Shown here piece by piece: positions 53,221-63,403 of a stretch of 64,000 bases of DNA. The stretch's first letter is position 1. Every line of letters begins with the position of its first letter. This DNA comes from Pontiella sulfatireligans (lineage in GTDB: Bacteria > Verrucomicrobiota > Kiritimatiellia > Kiritimatiellales > Pontiellaceae): contig NZ_CAAHFH010000001.1 of the NCBI RefSeq assembly GCF_900890705.1, forward strand, positions 2,976,001 through 3,040,000. The letters are read 5' to 3'. The notes beneath the pieces are model-generated. The model worked only from the letters and a program-made list of their open reading frames with translations. It did not search any database and was not told the origin of the DNA. The position numbers and the translations under genes were made by a program.

Positions 53221-54057
53221 CTAGGCCGCCATGGAGCGCAGCTTGTTCAGCGCCAAATCATAATCTTCCGGCGAAACCAGATAGGTGTGGCAGCGATGCC
53301 CCCCTAACCGCTCCACTTGATCGACCAGCATGTTGTTGAACGGATTCAGCACCGCCACGAGCAGATCGTTCCCAAAAAACGCAAACGGCAGGGCGCCATC
53401 ATGAACGGCCACTTCCAGCGGCAGCACTCCGACAATCTGGTCGGTCAGCTCAAAACTGGCCAGCGACAGGTAGGGTGCGCCGGAACGGTTCGACATATAG
53501 TTCATGATCCGGTTCATTTGCGTGAAGCCGCGGTCGTTGAGAACATGCAATACGCTTACGGGGACATCGACTTCCTTGGAGGAAATTTCGGTCAGGTCGT
53601 GCAGCACGCTGGAATATTCCTCTTGGGACAGCTGATTCTCTTCATAAAGCCGCCAAGCTAAGGCCAGTTCTTCACTGATGTCGACCTCCGCTTCACGGGA
53701 AGGCGGCTCCGCCACATCGCCGCTCGATGCATGTGCCAGGGAAGCGGTGGATTCATTCGTGGCGGAAAGCACCCGCAAGCGCGCCTGCTGGGCGGCCGCC
53801 TCGGAGGGATGCGACTCCTCGAAACGCGTTAATTCTGCCATCACAAAGGCGATGCCGTCGGCATCCTCTTCCATCATCGCCACATCGACCATGCGGTTAA
53901 TGAAATCAAATGCCTTTCCCGTCTGCCCGCTTTGCTGATAGGCGCCGTAGAGCGCCCGGAGCGAACTCATGTCTTGCGGCATAACCTCAAGTATCTGTTC
54001 GAGCATTGCGACGCTGTCGGCTAAAGCGCCTTCATTCTGTTGGTTTGGTTCTGCCAT
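53221..54057 (-). CDS. TPR-like / MshEN-type domain protein (no ATPase domain)
   Basis: A 278-residue cytoplasmic protein. Residues 1-90 look like helical repeat text (LEQILEVMPQDMSSLRALYGAYQQSGQTGKAFDFINRMVDVA). An acidic linker follows. The C-terminal ~115 residues (VDVPVSVLHVLNDRGF, APYLSLASFELTDQIVGVLPLEVAVHDGALPFAFFGNDLLVAVLNPFNNMLVDQVERLGGHRCHTYLVSPEDYDLALNKL) look like the N-terminal domain of GspE/PilB/MshE, which in MshE binds c-di-GMP. AAGGAG decides the start at 54057. It is divergent from gspE and may be an adaptor or regulator of the motor. Assignment is moderate. Confidence 0.65.
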   Translation of the reverse strand: MAEPNQQNEGALADSVAMLEQILEVMPQDMSSLRALYGAYQQSGQTGKAFDFINRMVDVAMMEEDADGIAFVMAELTRFEESHPSEAAAQQARLRVLSATNESTASLAHASSGDVAEPPSREAEVDISEELALAWRLYEENQLSQEEYSSVLHDLTEISSKEVDVPVSVLHVLNDRGFTQMNRIMNYMSNRSGAPYLSLASFELTDQIVGVLPLEVAVHDGALPFAFFGNDLLVAVLNPFNNMLVDQVERLGGHRCHTYLVSPEDYDLALNKLRSMAA

Positions 54058-54362
54058 TGTGCTGACTCCTTTAATATACCGTCCAGACATTAGCATTTTG
54101 CAGGCCACATCCATCTGTTTTAGAGGAATGGCGGCCGCCTCGAAGCCCGCCTCAAGCCCCCTCCCTCTTCGAACAGCCCCATTCAAACGAACGCAAAAAC
54201 GGCGGAACATTTATTCCATCAAATCGCCTCTCCCTCCTGCCGCAGGAGCATTCTCATCGGTGGAAGGGAACCAGATAAACATTGGCCTCCGCCCGCATTT
54301 TCCGACTGTAGGCACGGGTAATGCTTACATGAGATCAATTCAATTTAACGACAGGGAGCAAC
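54058..54362. other. Divergent control region between MshEN-like gene and gspE
   Basis: No gene is seen in these 305 bases. It must hold promoters for both directions. On the plus strand a sigma-54 site lies at 54310-54326. TCCTGCCGCAGGA is a short palindrome near 54234-54248, in the distance range where enhancer-binding proteins act, but I cannot tie it to PilR. Confidence 0.5.
54310..54326 (+). promoter_or_regulatory. Sigma-54 promoter upstream of gspE
   Basis: AGGCACGGGTAATGCTT has GG (54311-54312) and GC (54323-54324) separated by exactly 10 bases and matches TGGCACG-N4-TTGCW closely. It lies 37 bases before the gspE start, so transcription should begin about 54336. Confidence 0.8.
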
Positions 54363-56072
54363 ATGACCAAAACCAGCAACAGCCTGATGGATTGCCTAAA
54401 GCGGATCCGCCCGATTGAATCGGAAATCTTTGAAGAGGCGCAGAAAGAGGCGGAAACCTCTAATGTGCCTCTAGAGCAGCTGCTGATCCAACAGGGCGTG
54501 GTCTCCGATTCGGATCTTGCGCTCGCGACAGCCGACTATCTGGAGATCCGCCCCATCTCACTGGCCTCCTTCGCTCCAGAAACGGCGCTGGTTGATTTGA
54601 TGCCCCGCGATAAATGGAAAGAGCTGAAAGCCCTGCCCGTGAGCCGGCTGGGGACACGCCTGGCCGTAGCCATGGCGGATCCGTTCGACATCGTTGCACG
54701 CGACACCATTGCATCAAGCACCGACTCCGAGCTGGTTCCGCTGGTCGCACTGGAAAGTGAAATTACCGAGGCCATTGAATCGGTCTCGAATGAACCGGCC
54801 CAGGCGCTGGAAGACATTCTCAAAGACATGGCCGAAGACGGCGATGTAGAAGTTGGACAGGAAGAGATCGAAGATGCCGATTTGGACCAAATGCTTGAAA
54901 CCGCCGGCGAAGCGCCGGTAATTCGCATTGTAAACTCCATTCTGATTGAAGCGTTGCGCAAGCATGCCTCCGACATCCATATCGAACCCATGGAAAAGAC
55001 CGTCCGGCTGCGCAACCGCATCGACGGTGTTCTGTATGAATCGCCCAGTCCGCCCAAGAACCTGCAGAATGCGATCACCTCCCGCCTTAAAATCATGTCG
55101 AGCCTCGATATTGCCGAACGGCGCGTCCCGCAAGACGGCCGCTTTAAAATCAAGGCCCTCGGCAAAGAGGTCGATGTGCGCATGAGCATGCTGCCAACCG
55201 TCCACGGCGAAAAGGTGGTAATGCGTATTCTCGACAAGACCGCCCTCGCACCCAACTTAGGCGCACTGGGCCTGGATCAGCTCTCGCTAGACAACTTTTC
55301 ATACGCCTTGGGACAGCCCTACGGCATGATTCTGGTGACGGGGCCGACGGGAAGCGGAAAAACCACTACGCTGTATTCCGCGCTGCAGGAGCTCAACGTC
55401 GTCGGCACCAACATCATCACCACCGAAAACCCGGTGGAATACCAGCTTGACGGCATTAACCAGGTGCAGATCAATCCGCAAGTGGGGCTTACCTTCGCCG
55501 CCGCATTGCGCTCGATCCTGCGCCAAGACCCGGACGTCGTGATGGTTGGGGAAATCCGCGACGCCGAAACGGCTACGATCGCCGTGGAAGCGGCGCTGAC
55601 GGGCCACTTGGTTTTGAGCACGTTGCACACCAACGACGCCGCCGGCGCGATTGCCCGCCTGATCGATATGGGAATCGAACCCTTCATGCTGTCGTCCTCG
55701 CTGCTGCTGACTCAGGCGCAGCGCCTCTACCGCAAGCTCTGCCCGGTCTGCAAAAAGGAAATCGACATCCCAACGGAAACCCTGAAGAAAAACCGGGTTG
55801 ACCCGGAGATCATGGAGAACACCCAGTTCTACAAAACCGCCGGCTGCCCCAAATGCAACGGAATCGGCTACAAAGGACGCGGCGGCATTATGGAAATCCT
55901 GCTCGTCGACGAAGCCATCCGCAAGACGGTTTTAAACACCCCGGAAGCCGATGCCATCTCGAAAGTCGCCATCCAAAACGGCATGCGGACCCTGCGCGAA
56001 GCAGGACTCGACCGCGTGCGGTCCGGACTCACCACCATTGAAGAAATCATGCGCGTCACCAGCGAACACTAG
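54363..56072 (+). CDS. Type II secretion / type IV pilus assembly ATPase (GspE/PilB)
   Basis: The cytoplasmic hexameric motor, 569 residues. The N-terminal domain (about 15-140, e.g. LEQLLIQQGVVSDSDLALATADYL) is of the MshEN/GSPII_E type. The ATPase has ASDIHIEP, Walker A GPTGSGKT (327-334), the Asp box ITTENPVEYQ, Walker B VMVGEIRDAETA and the His box LVLSTLHTNDA. A four-cysteine zinc site is formed by CPVC and CPKC. GGGAG precedes the ATG. It is first of gspE-gspF-pilS-pilR under a sigma-54 promoter. Confidence 0.95.
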   Translation: MTKTSNSLMDCLKRIRPIESEIFEEAQKEAETSNVPLEQLLIQQGVVSDSDLALATADYLEIRPISLASFAPETALVDLMPRDKWKELKALPVSRLGTRLAVAMADPFDIVARDTIASSTDSELVPLVALESEITEAIESVSNEPAQALEDILKDMAEDGDVEVGQEEIEDADLDQMLETAGEAPVIRIVNSILIEALRKHASDIHIEPMEKTVRLRNRIDGVLYESPSPPKNLQNAITSRLKIMSSLDIAERRVPQDGRFKIKALGKEVDVRMSMLPTVHGEKVVMRILDKTALAPNLGALGLDQLSLDNFSYALGQPYGMILVTGPTGSGKTTTLYSALQELNVVGTNIITTENPVEYQLDGINQVQINPQVGLTFAAALRSILRQDPDVVMVGEIRDAETATIAVEAALTGHLVLSTLHTNDAAGAIARLIDMGIEPFMLSSSLLLTQAQRLYRKLCPVCKKEIDIPTETLKKNRVDPEIMENTQFYKTAGCPKCNGIGYKGRGGIMEILLVDEAIRKTVLNTPEADAISKVAIQNGMRTLREAGLDRVRSGLTTIEEIMRVTSEH

Positions 56073-56081
56073 GAACAGATC

Positions 56082-57191
56082 ATGGCCAAAGAAAATTTAA
56101 AAGCTAAGAGAAAAGTAAAATCCAAAGGAGGCATTCCAATTGTCCGCAACGCTCGGAAAATAAGGCTTAAAGAGCTTCCCATGTTCACCCGGCAGGTCTC
56201 CGCCATGCTTTCGGCCGGCATGCCGCTGGTACAAACCTTGACCGCCATGGAGCAGCAAACTGATGAAAAAAGCTTCAAGGCGGTGATCAATGGCATCCGC
56301 ACCCGCGTAGAAGGCGGCTCCATGTACTCCGAAGCCTTGGCCTCCTACCCCACTATTTTCGACAGCTTGTACATCAGCATGATGCGCGCCGGCGAAGTGG
56401 GCGGCATTCTCCCAGACACCTGCTCCCGCGTAGCCATGTTTTTGGAGTCCAGCAACAAACTCCGCGCAAAAGTAAAATCCGCCATGATGTATCCAACCGT
56501 GGTCATCGTAGTTTCGCTCGTCCTGTCGACCGCATTGATCATGTTCGTCTTGCCGGTGTTTGTCGGCATGTTTGCCGACTTTGGCGCGGACCTGCCAGGC
56601 CTGACCCAGGCCCTGCTCGACTTCAGCCACCTGCTCACCCAATACTGGTACATTGCTGGTTCGATCGTCGCCGCAATCATCTACACCCTCAAATACTATA
56701 ACAAAACCGACAAGGGCGAATACAACATCGACAAATTCCGGCTTCGCTTCCCCATTATTGGCGAGCTGGTCACCAAGGTGGCCATCAGCCGCTTCGCATC
56801 CACTTTTGCACAGCTGATGCACAGCGGCGTGCAGATCATCGAATCGCTCGAAATCGTCGGGCTGGCCACCGGCAACCGGGTGATCGGCGATTCACTGTTC
56901 GCCGCGCGCAAAATCATTGAAGAGGGGCAGCCACTTTCCACGGCACTTGAAACGAATCCCTACTATCCGCGCATGCTCATTCATATGCTTTCGGCCGGCG
57001 AAAAAACCGGTCAGGTGGAGGAGATGATGGACAAGGTCGCCGAATTCTACGAAAGCGAAGTCGAAACCATGCTCGCCGGCCTGACCTCCATGATCGAGCC
57101 GCTGCTGATGGTCATCATCGGCGCAATCATCGGCACCATCGTGGTCGCCATGTTCCTGCCGATCTTCAAAATGAGCGAAATTGTAATGTAG
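56082..57191 (+). CDS. Type II secretion / type IV pilus platform protein (GspF/PilC)
   Basis: An inner-membrane platform protein of 369 residues that partners the motor. The two family repeats are LPMFTRQVSAMLSAGMPLVQTLTAMEQQ and RFASTFAQLMHSGVQIIESLEIVGLATGN; MRAGEVGGILPD and LSAGEKTGQVEEMM are the paired Gly-Glu motifs. Three membrane segments include the final one (LLMVIIGAIIGTIVVAMFLPIF). It starts ten bases after gspE. The basic N-terminus (KENLKAKRKVKSKGG) is cytoplasmic. Confidence 0.95.
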   Translation: MAKENLKAKRKVKSKGGIPIVRNARKIRLKELPMFTRQVSAMLSAGMPLVQTLTAMEQQTDEKSFKAVINGIRTRVEGGSMYSEALASYPTIFDSLYISMMRAGEVGGILPDTCSRVAMFLESSNKLRAKVKSAMMYPTVVIVVSLVLSTALIMFVLPVFVGMFADFGADLPGLTQALLDFSHLLTQYWYIAGSIVAAIIYTLKYYNKTDKGEYNIDKFRLRFPIIGELVTKVAISRFASTFAQLMHSGVQIIESLEIVGLATGNRVIGDSLFAARKIIEEGQPLSTALETNPYYPRMLIHMLSAGEKTGQVEEMMDKVAEFYESEVETMLAGLTSMIEPLLMVIIGAIIGTIVVAMFLPIFKMSEIVM

Positions 57192-57209
57192 CCCTTAGGG
57201 AGCATGTGA

Positions 57210-58511
57210 ATGATTGCAGAACAAAAAACCACCTCCTGGCCGGAACTCACGGCGATCCTGCTGGCTCGCCTGGGCTTCCTGTGGCTGCTGGTGCTGATCT
57301 CGATGCTGATGCCCAGCGACGATGCATCGTTCTATGCCTTCATGGGCGTGGCGTTCATCATCACCATCCCCTACTCGCTCTGGCTGCGCAGCAAGCTGCG
57401 CTCGCTGCAGTTCGCACCGCTGCAGTTTCTCGTCGATCTGGTGCTCGTCACCGGGCTGGTCTACTTCACCGGAGGCATCCAAAGCGATCTGACGCTGCTG
57501 TACCCACTAGTAATTCTAACCGCCGGCATTGTTGCACCGCCGAAGCAGGCGGCGGAGATTACGGTTTTAGGCATCATCATCTATGTCCTCATGGCCACGG
57601 TTCTCTCACAGAATTTGGTTGTGGAATATGTGCCCATTGGCGGCACCATGGCCCATGATGCCAGTAAAGCCTCCCTATTCCTGCGGGTGATTCTTTTCGC
57701 GGCCTTTGGCGCCGTCAGCATCTACGTCGCCAAACGCTGCGATTATATCCACACTCATGAAAATGATCTGCAACGCACCACCCACCTTTTCCTGAACAGC
57801 AGCCCGGCCCCAACTCTGATGCTAGATCCCGAGGGATCCATCCTTGGGGCAAACGGAGCCGCCTGCGAAATGCTGAACCGATCGCAAGAAGCGCTCTGCA
57901 CCATCAAATTCATCGATTTATGCACCTCTGGAAAGCAACCGATTGCGGAAGTGCACGGCAAGTCCGTCTATCTATCGCGCGAAAACAAACCATCTCTGCC
58001 GGTGACCTACCGCACCGCCGACATCAAACTCCTCGAAACCGCATTGCTGGGCAACAAGGGGCGCAAAAGCAAAGCAGTGGATATAACCCTGCTCTCCTTC
58101 AACGACATTTCCGAGTCCGTATCGCTCAACCATCAACTCAAGCAGGTTGAACGGATCACGCAAGCCACCCGCATCGCCGGCGAAATGGCGCACGAAATCC
58201 GCACGCCCCTCACCGCCATCTCCGCATCGGTCCAACTCCTCAAGCACTATGAAGACAAGACCACGGCGTCAGACTGGCTCCCCAACAGTCCGCGCCGGCA
58301 TGAACGCTCGGAACTCTTCGCCCATATCGAAGACGCTTCCGTCCAAATGAACACCGTGATTCAAAATTTCATCGACTTCGCTGAGTTTTCTCCTCAAGAC
58401 CTTCTGTCTATCATTAAGCTTGACTCTATAGGCGAAAATCAGGGTTATATAAGCCATCTGAATACCACAGGGAGAGGTAATACGAATGGCCAGAATTCTG
58501 ATAGCGGATGA
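57210..58511 (+). CDS. PilS-like sensor protein lacking the kinase ATPase domain
   Basis: A 433-residue membrane sensor. About six hydrophobic segments in residues 12-175 resemble PilS. A PAS domain (about 190-310: LFLNSSPAPTLMLDPEGSILGANGAACEML) and a HisKA dimerisation helix with the phospho-acceptor His328 (GEMAHEIRTPLTAISASVQLL) follow. The HATPase_c domain that should come next is absent: after about residue 400 there is only a short tail, and the response regulator starts inside its last codons. It therefore cannot phosphorylate itself without a partner. GGGAG precedes the ATG. Truncation or a deliberate split design are both possible. Confidence 0.85.
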   Translation: MIAEQKTTSWPELTAILLARLGFLWLLVLISMLMPSDDASFYAFMGVAFIITIPYSLWLRSKLRSLQFAPLQFLVDLVLVTGLVYFTGGIQSDLTLLYPLVILTAGIVAPPKQAAEITVLGIIIYVLMATVLSQNLVVEYVPIGGTMAHDASKASLFLRVILFAAFGAVSIYVAKRCDYIHTHENDLQRTTHLFLNSSPAPTLMLDPEGSILGANGAACEMLNRSQEALCTIKFIDLCTSGKQPIAEVHGKSVYLSRENKPSLPVTYRTADIKLLETALLGNKGRKSKAVDITLLSFNDISESVSLNHQLKQVERITQATRIAGEMAHEIRTPLTAISASVQLLKHYEDKTTASDWLPNSPRRHERSELFAHIEDASVQMNTVIQNFIDFAEFSPQDLLSIIKLDSIGENQGYISHLNTTGRGNTNGQNSDSG

Positions 58512-59868
58512 CGATCCGACAATTCTTAGTTTGCTCAACAAAATACTGCTTGCAAAAGGATACGAGGTACAATTGGCGGAAAACGGAAGCGTCGCCGAAA
58601 AAAAACTTAAGTCCGAGCAATTCGACCTGCTGATTTCCGACATCAAGATGGAACCCGTCGACGGCATGCAGCTGCTCCGCAACACGCGCAAGCTGCGCCC
58701 CCATGTCGGCGCCATCATGCTCACCGCCTACGCCACGGTAACCACCGCGGTTGAAGCCATGAAGGAAGGTGCGTTCGACTACATCCCCAAGCCCTTCAAG
58801 ATCGACGAGCTTCTTGAAACCGTCAAACGCGCGTTGGACTACCAAAAATCGATCTCCGAACAGATCAGCGCCGACTCCCACATTGAAGCCAAAAAATATT
58901 TCGGCAACATAGTCGCCGAAAGCGACCAGATGGTTAACGTCTGCGAAATGATCAAGCGCGTCGCCCCCACCAAGACCACCATCATGATTACCGGCGAAAG
59001 CGGCACCGGCAAAGAGCTGGTGGCGGAAGCCGTCCACGCCTTCAGCGCCCGTTCCGAAGGCCCCTTCCTGCCGGTCAACTGCGCCGCACTGCCGGAATCG
59101 CTGATCGAGTCCGAACTTTTCGGCCATGTAAAAGGCGCCTTCACCGGCGCCGGCACGAATAAGGTCGGCCTGTTCGAGGCCGCCAATAAGGGCACCCTCT
59201 TCCTCGACGAAATCAACTCCATCCCCCACCCCCTGCAGTCCAAGCTGCTTCGCGCCATTCAGAACAAAAAGATCCGCAAAGTAGGCGGCACCGAGGAATT
59301 TGATGTGGATGTGCGCATTTTGGCCGCATCCAACCGAAACCTTGAAACCATGGTAAAAGAAGGTTCCTTCCGCGAAGACCTTTTCTACCGCCTCAGCGTC
59401 ATTGGCATCGACATCCCGCCGCTCAAGCAGCGACCGGAAGACATTCTGCCTCTTGCCCAGCACTTTATTGCCTTGGAAATGGACGGCGCTGAATTCCCCT
59501 CCATGGACAACGCCGTGCTCTCCATCCTGCAAAACTACAGCTGGCCGGGCAACGTGCGCGAACTCCAGAACGTAATCCAGCACTGCCTAACCTTCCTGCG
59601 CGACAACAAAATCACCAAAGAAACCCTGCCCTCCAAGCTGATTGTCTCCTACGAAGAAAATCCCGGCGCACAAAACGCCGCCCTGACCGGAGAGTTTTCC
59701 AAAGGAAAATCGCTCAAGGCCTTCCTACGCGCCAAAGAGAAGGAATACCTCAAGACCGTGATCGACACCATGGGCGGCGACAAAGTCAAAGCCGCCAAGG
59801 AACTCGACATCAGCCTGGCCACGCTTTACCGCAAGATGCCGGAAGACGGTCAAGAGCAGTCCTCCTAA
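58486..59868 (+). CDS. PilR/NtrC-type sigma-54 response regulator
   Basis: A 460-residue activator. The receiver domain has Asp8-Asp10 and phospho-acceptor Asp52 (LLISDIKM), Thr80 and Lys102. The AAA+ domain has Walker A GESGTGKE (170-177), the sigma-54 contact loop GAFTGA (217-222) and Walker B LFLDEI. A Fis-type helix-turn-helix ends the protein (KVKAAKELDISLATLYRKM). It overlaps the pilS-like gene by 26 bases and has GAGAGG upstream. The sigma-54 promoters before gspE and pilM are its probable targets. Confidence 0.94.
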   Translation: MARILIADDDPTILSLLNKILLAKGYEVQLAENGSVAEKKLKSEQFDLLISDIKMEPVDGMQLLRNTRKLRPHVGAIMLTAYATVTTAVEAMKEGAFDYIPKPFKIDELLETVKRALDYQKSISEQISADSHIEAKKYFGNIVAESDQMVNVCEMIKRVAPTKTTIMITGESGTGKELVAEAVHAFSARSEGPFLPVNCAALPESLIESELFGHVKGAFTGAGTNKVGLFEAANKGTLFLDEINSIPHPLQSKLLRAIQNKKIRKVGGTEEFDVDVRILAASNRNLETMVKEGSFREDLFYRLSVIGIDIPPLKQRPEDILPLAQHFIALEMDGAEFPSMDNAVLSILQNYSWPGNVRELQNVIQHCLTFLRDNKITKETLPSKLIVSYEENPGAQNAALTGEFSKGKSLKAFLRAKEKEYLKTVIDTMGGDKVKAAKELDISLATLYRKMPEDGQEQSS

Positions 59869-59895
59869 GCGTCTAAACCGGCTTTCGAACCGGCA

Positions 59896-61175
59896 TCACT
59901 CGTGGCGAAGCGCTTCGATCGGATCCATCATGGCAGCGCGACGGGCTGGATAGATTCCGAACACCACCGACACTGTAACTGACACCGAGAAGGCAAGGAC
60001 AAACGCCGAGAAGGTGAGCACGGTTTTAACGCCAGTGGCGGCCGTGATGGCCATGGGGATCAAGGCGCCGAAGATGAGGCCGATGACCCCGCCGGAAATG
60101 GAGAGTAGCAGCGTTTCCATTAAAAACTGCAGGACGATGTCGCGCCGGCGCGCGCCGAGTGCGCGGCGAATGCCGATCTCGCGCGTGCGCTCGCTCACCG
60201 TGGCCAGCATAATGTTCATGATGCCGATGCCCCCGACAATCAGCGAAATGGCGGCAATCGACCCGAGCACAATGTTGAACAGCCTTCTTGTTTCGCGCGC
60301 CTGCCGGATCAGCTCGAGTGGCACGATGATGCTGTAGTCCTCTTTCTTGTGGTTCTTTTTGAGAACCCGGCGGACGGCGTCTACGGCAGTGACCACGTTT
60401 TCCTGCTTATCAATCGTTAGAATCAGTTCATAGAGTTCGATTTTCTCGAACGTCCCGCCCCCCTCTGACCATTGGGTGAACAAGTCGCCGCGCTTTTGAA
60501 GGTAGGTGCGCAACGGAATGAATACGCTTTGGTTTTCGCCATCGAGCCAGAGCTGATCCTCTCCCGGCACCTCGCCCTGGGCCATGTCGCCGACAATGCC
60601 GACGACGGTGTAGGCATCGCGGTCGAGCTGGAGGGTTTTCCCGATGGGGTCGTAGCCGGCGAACAGGATGCGCGCCAAGCGGGTGCCAATCACGCAGACG
60701 GGCGTGCCGAACTCCATGTCGGCGCTGGTGAGGAAGCGGCCGCGCATCATGCGGTGGCTCTGCACCCCAAGAAACCAAGGGACGGTCGCCACCACGTCGG
60801 TCTGCAGCCGGCGCGCCTTGAACTGCACATCGAAACGGAGCCGCTTGATCGGCGTGCTGGCCACCAGATTCGGAACAAAACGAGACAACTCTTCCGCATC
60901 GGCATAAGTGAGCCCGTAGGCGGCAATGAAGCTGCGCTTCGACTGACCCGCGTTTTCGTCGTTGGGCACCTTGACGCTTTTGATGAGAATGTTCTGGCTG
61001 CCCATCTTCTGGATCTTTTCCTGGATTTCGCGGTTGGCGCCCTCGCCTACGCTGAGCATGGCCACCACGGAGCAGACGCCGAAAATAATGCCGAGCATCG
61101 TCAGGCCGGCGCGCAACTTGTACTGGCTGAGGTTTTTGACCGCCAGCCGAACCATCCGCTCTGGGCGCATCGAGT

Positions 61176-61179
<4 letters not shown>
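59896..61179 (-). CDS. MacB-type ABC transporter permease
   Basis: An inner-membrane permease of 427 residues. The first membrane segment (LRAGLTMLGIIFGVCSVVAMLSVGEGANREIQEKIQKMG) opens a periplasmic MacB_PCD domain, with three further segments at the C-terminal end (GSIAAISLIVGGIGIMNIMLATV, then TREIGIRRALGARRRDIVLQFLMETLLLSI). It is a mechanotransmission-type exporter subunit. Its ATG overlaps the stop of the ATPase gene as ATGA. The substrate (peptide, lipid or drug) is unknown. It converges on pilR with a 27-base gap. Confidence 0.92.
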
Positions 61180-61873
<694 letters not shown>

Positions 61874-61877
<4 letters not shown>

Positions 61878-63403
61878 CCCTGTTCCTGCTGCTCTTCGGT
61901 CTTGTTTTCTTCCTTGAGCGGGCTTTTCTTCAGCTTGGAATCCGCGTCCATCTCCACCTCGGCGTAAAGCAGCATCTCCTCGCCGACTTCCAGACCGTCG
62001 ACCACTTCGATCAGCTGCGTGTTGTATTTTCCAATCCCGACTTCCCGCAGCGCCTTGCGGCCACGCTTCACCACATAGACATAGTGCTTCCCTTTGCTTG
62101 AGACGACGGCCTGGATGGGAACATGGAGCACGTCGCGCAGCTGGTCGGTTACGATCTCTACGGTCGCCGACATGCCCGGCTTGAGCTGGGTATTCATCGT
62201 GGAAGAAACATTCACCATGATGGTGTAGGTCTTTACGCCCGAATTGAACCAGTCCTGCGAATCGGGCACCGCGCTTATTTTTTCGACGCACCCTTTCAGC
62301 ACCATTCCCGGAACGGCGTCGAGCACGGCGACGGCCTCCTGCCCCATCGACACCTTGTCGATCATCGCTTCGGGAATGCCGACTTTCAGTTCCCACGCGC
62401 TTAAATCAGGAAACGAAAGGATGCGCTGCCGAACGTTGACGGTTGCCCCTTTCTCGATTTTGGCGGACCGGCGGTCCTGGGGATAGAACACCTGGCCTTC
62501 GAAATCGGCATAGACCTTGGTGTTGGCAAACTGCTCCTCGCGGGTAACGAGCTGGTTTTTTTCGATTTCCAGCCGGGTCTTTTTCGACTCGATCGAGGCC
62601 TCTTTGCCCGTGACATCCGAGTCGATGGTTTTTGCGAGGCGCTCCAAGGCCGAGACGGCATTCGACACGCTGTTCTCCAATTCCTTGCGCCGCTTCACCG
62701 AGGTGTATTTTTCGAGGATCTCAAGATCCTTGGTTTTGTTGCGCACCTCGATTTCTTTTCGCTCAACGCCCAGCTCGTCGGATTCCAGATCATTTTTGTT
62801 GGAATAGCCCTTGTCGAACAGCTCCTGCGTTCCTTCAAGGTCGCTGCGTGCCTTTTTCAGCTCCTGCTCCGCCAGATAGATTTCTGATTTGGCCTTGTCC
62901 AGCAATTGATTGAACTCCACTTCCTCATATTTCTTGAGGTCCAGCTTGGCGAGTTCAACCTTCAACTTAGCCGTTTCCAGATCGGTGGCATTCTTGAGCT
63001 TGGCAATTTCCAGCTGTTCCTGAGCCTGTTTAAGGCCGGCCTCGGCCTCGGCCACATCGGACTGCTGGTCAAGATAGCGCTCCATCAGCGCGCTCGACTC
63101 CAGCTCGAACAGCAGCTGCCCGTTCGTAACGCTTGCGCCGTCTTCGACAATCTCCGTAATCTTGGCATCGCGGTAGGCCTCGTTGAGAATGTCCCGGCTG
63201 ATCTTGGCCTTCAGTTCGCCCGACTGCAGGATGCTCACCACCAGATCGCCGCGCTGCACGCGGCACAGGTGCGCGGTGTCCAAGTCGATGCGGCTGTCAT
63301 CCTTGTTCGGCTTAACGGCCAGCGCAATCGCCGCAAGCACAACCAGGCCAACGGCGACTTTGCCGCTACGGCGTTGCCACAGGCTCTTCATCATCTTCTT
63401 CAT
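61874..63403 (-). CDS. HlyD/MacA-type periplasmic adaptor
   Basis: A 509-residue membrane fusion protein. One N-terminal membrane anchor (GKVAVGLVVLAAIALAV) is followed by the first lipoyl half (VSILQSGELKAKISRDI, VEDGASVTNGQLLFELES), a long coiled coil of about 220 residues (for example LKQAQEQLEIAKLKNATDLETAKLKVELAKLDL), the second half and a beta-barrel (GATVNVRQRILSFPDLSAWELKVGIPEAMIDKV). The coil is much longer than in MacA (371 residues in total in E. coli). AAGGA precedes the ATG. It overlaps the end of the TolC-like gene by 38 bases. Confidence 0.92.

Noticed and set aside
58425-58460. A sigma-70 promoter for pilR (TTGACT with TTATAT)
   Set aside because: Spacing of about 19 bases is outside the normal range and the site lies inside the pilS-like gene; co-transcription is simpler.
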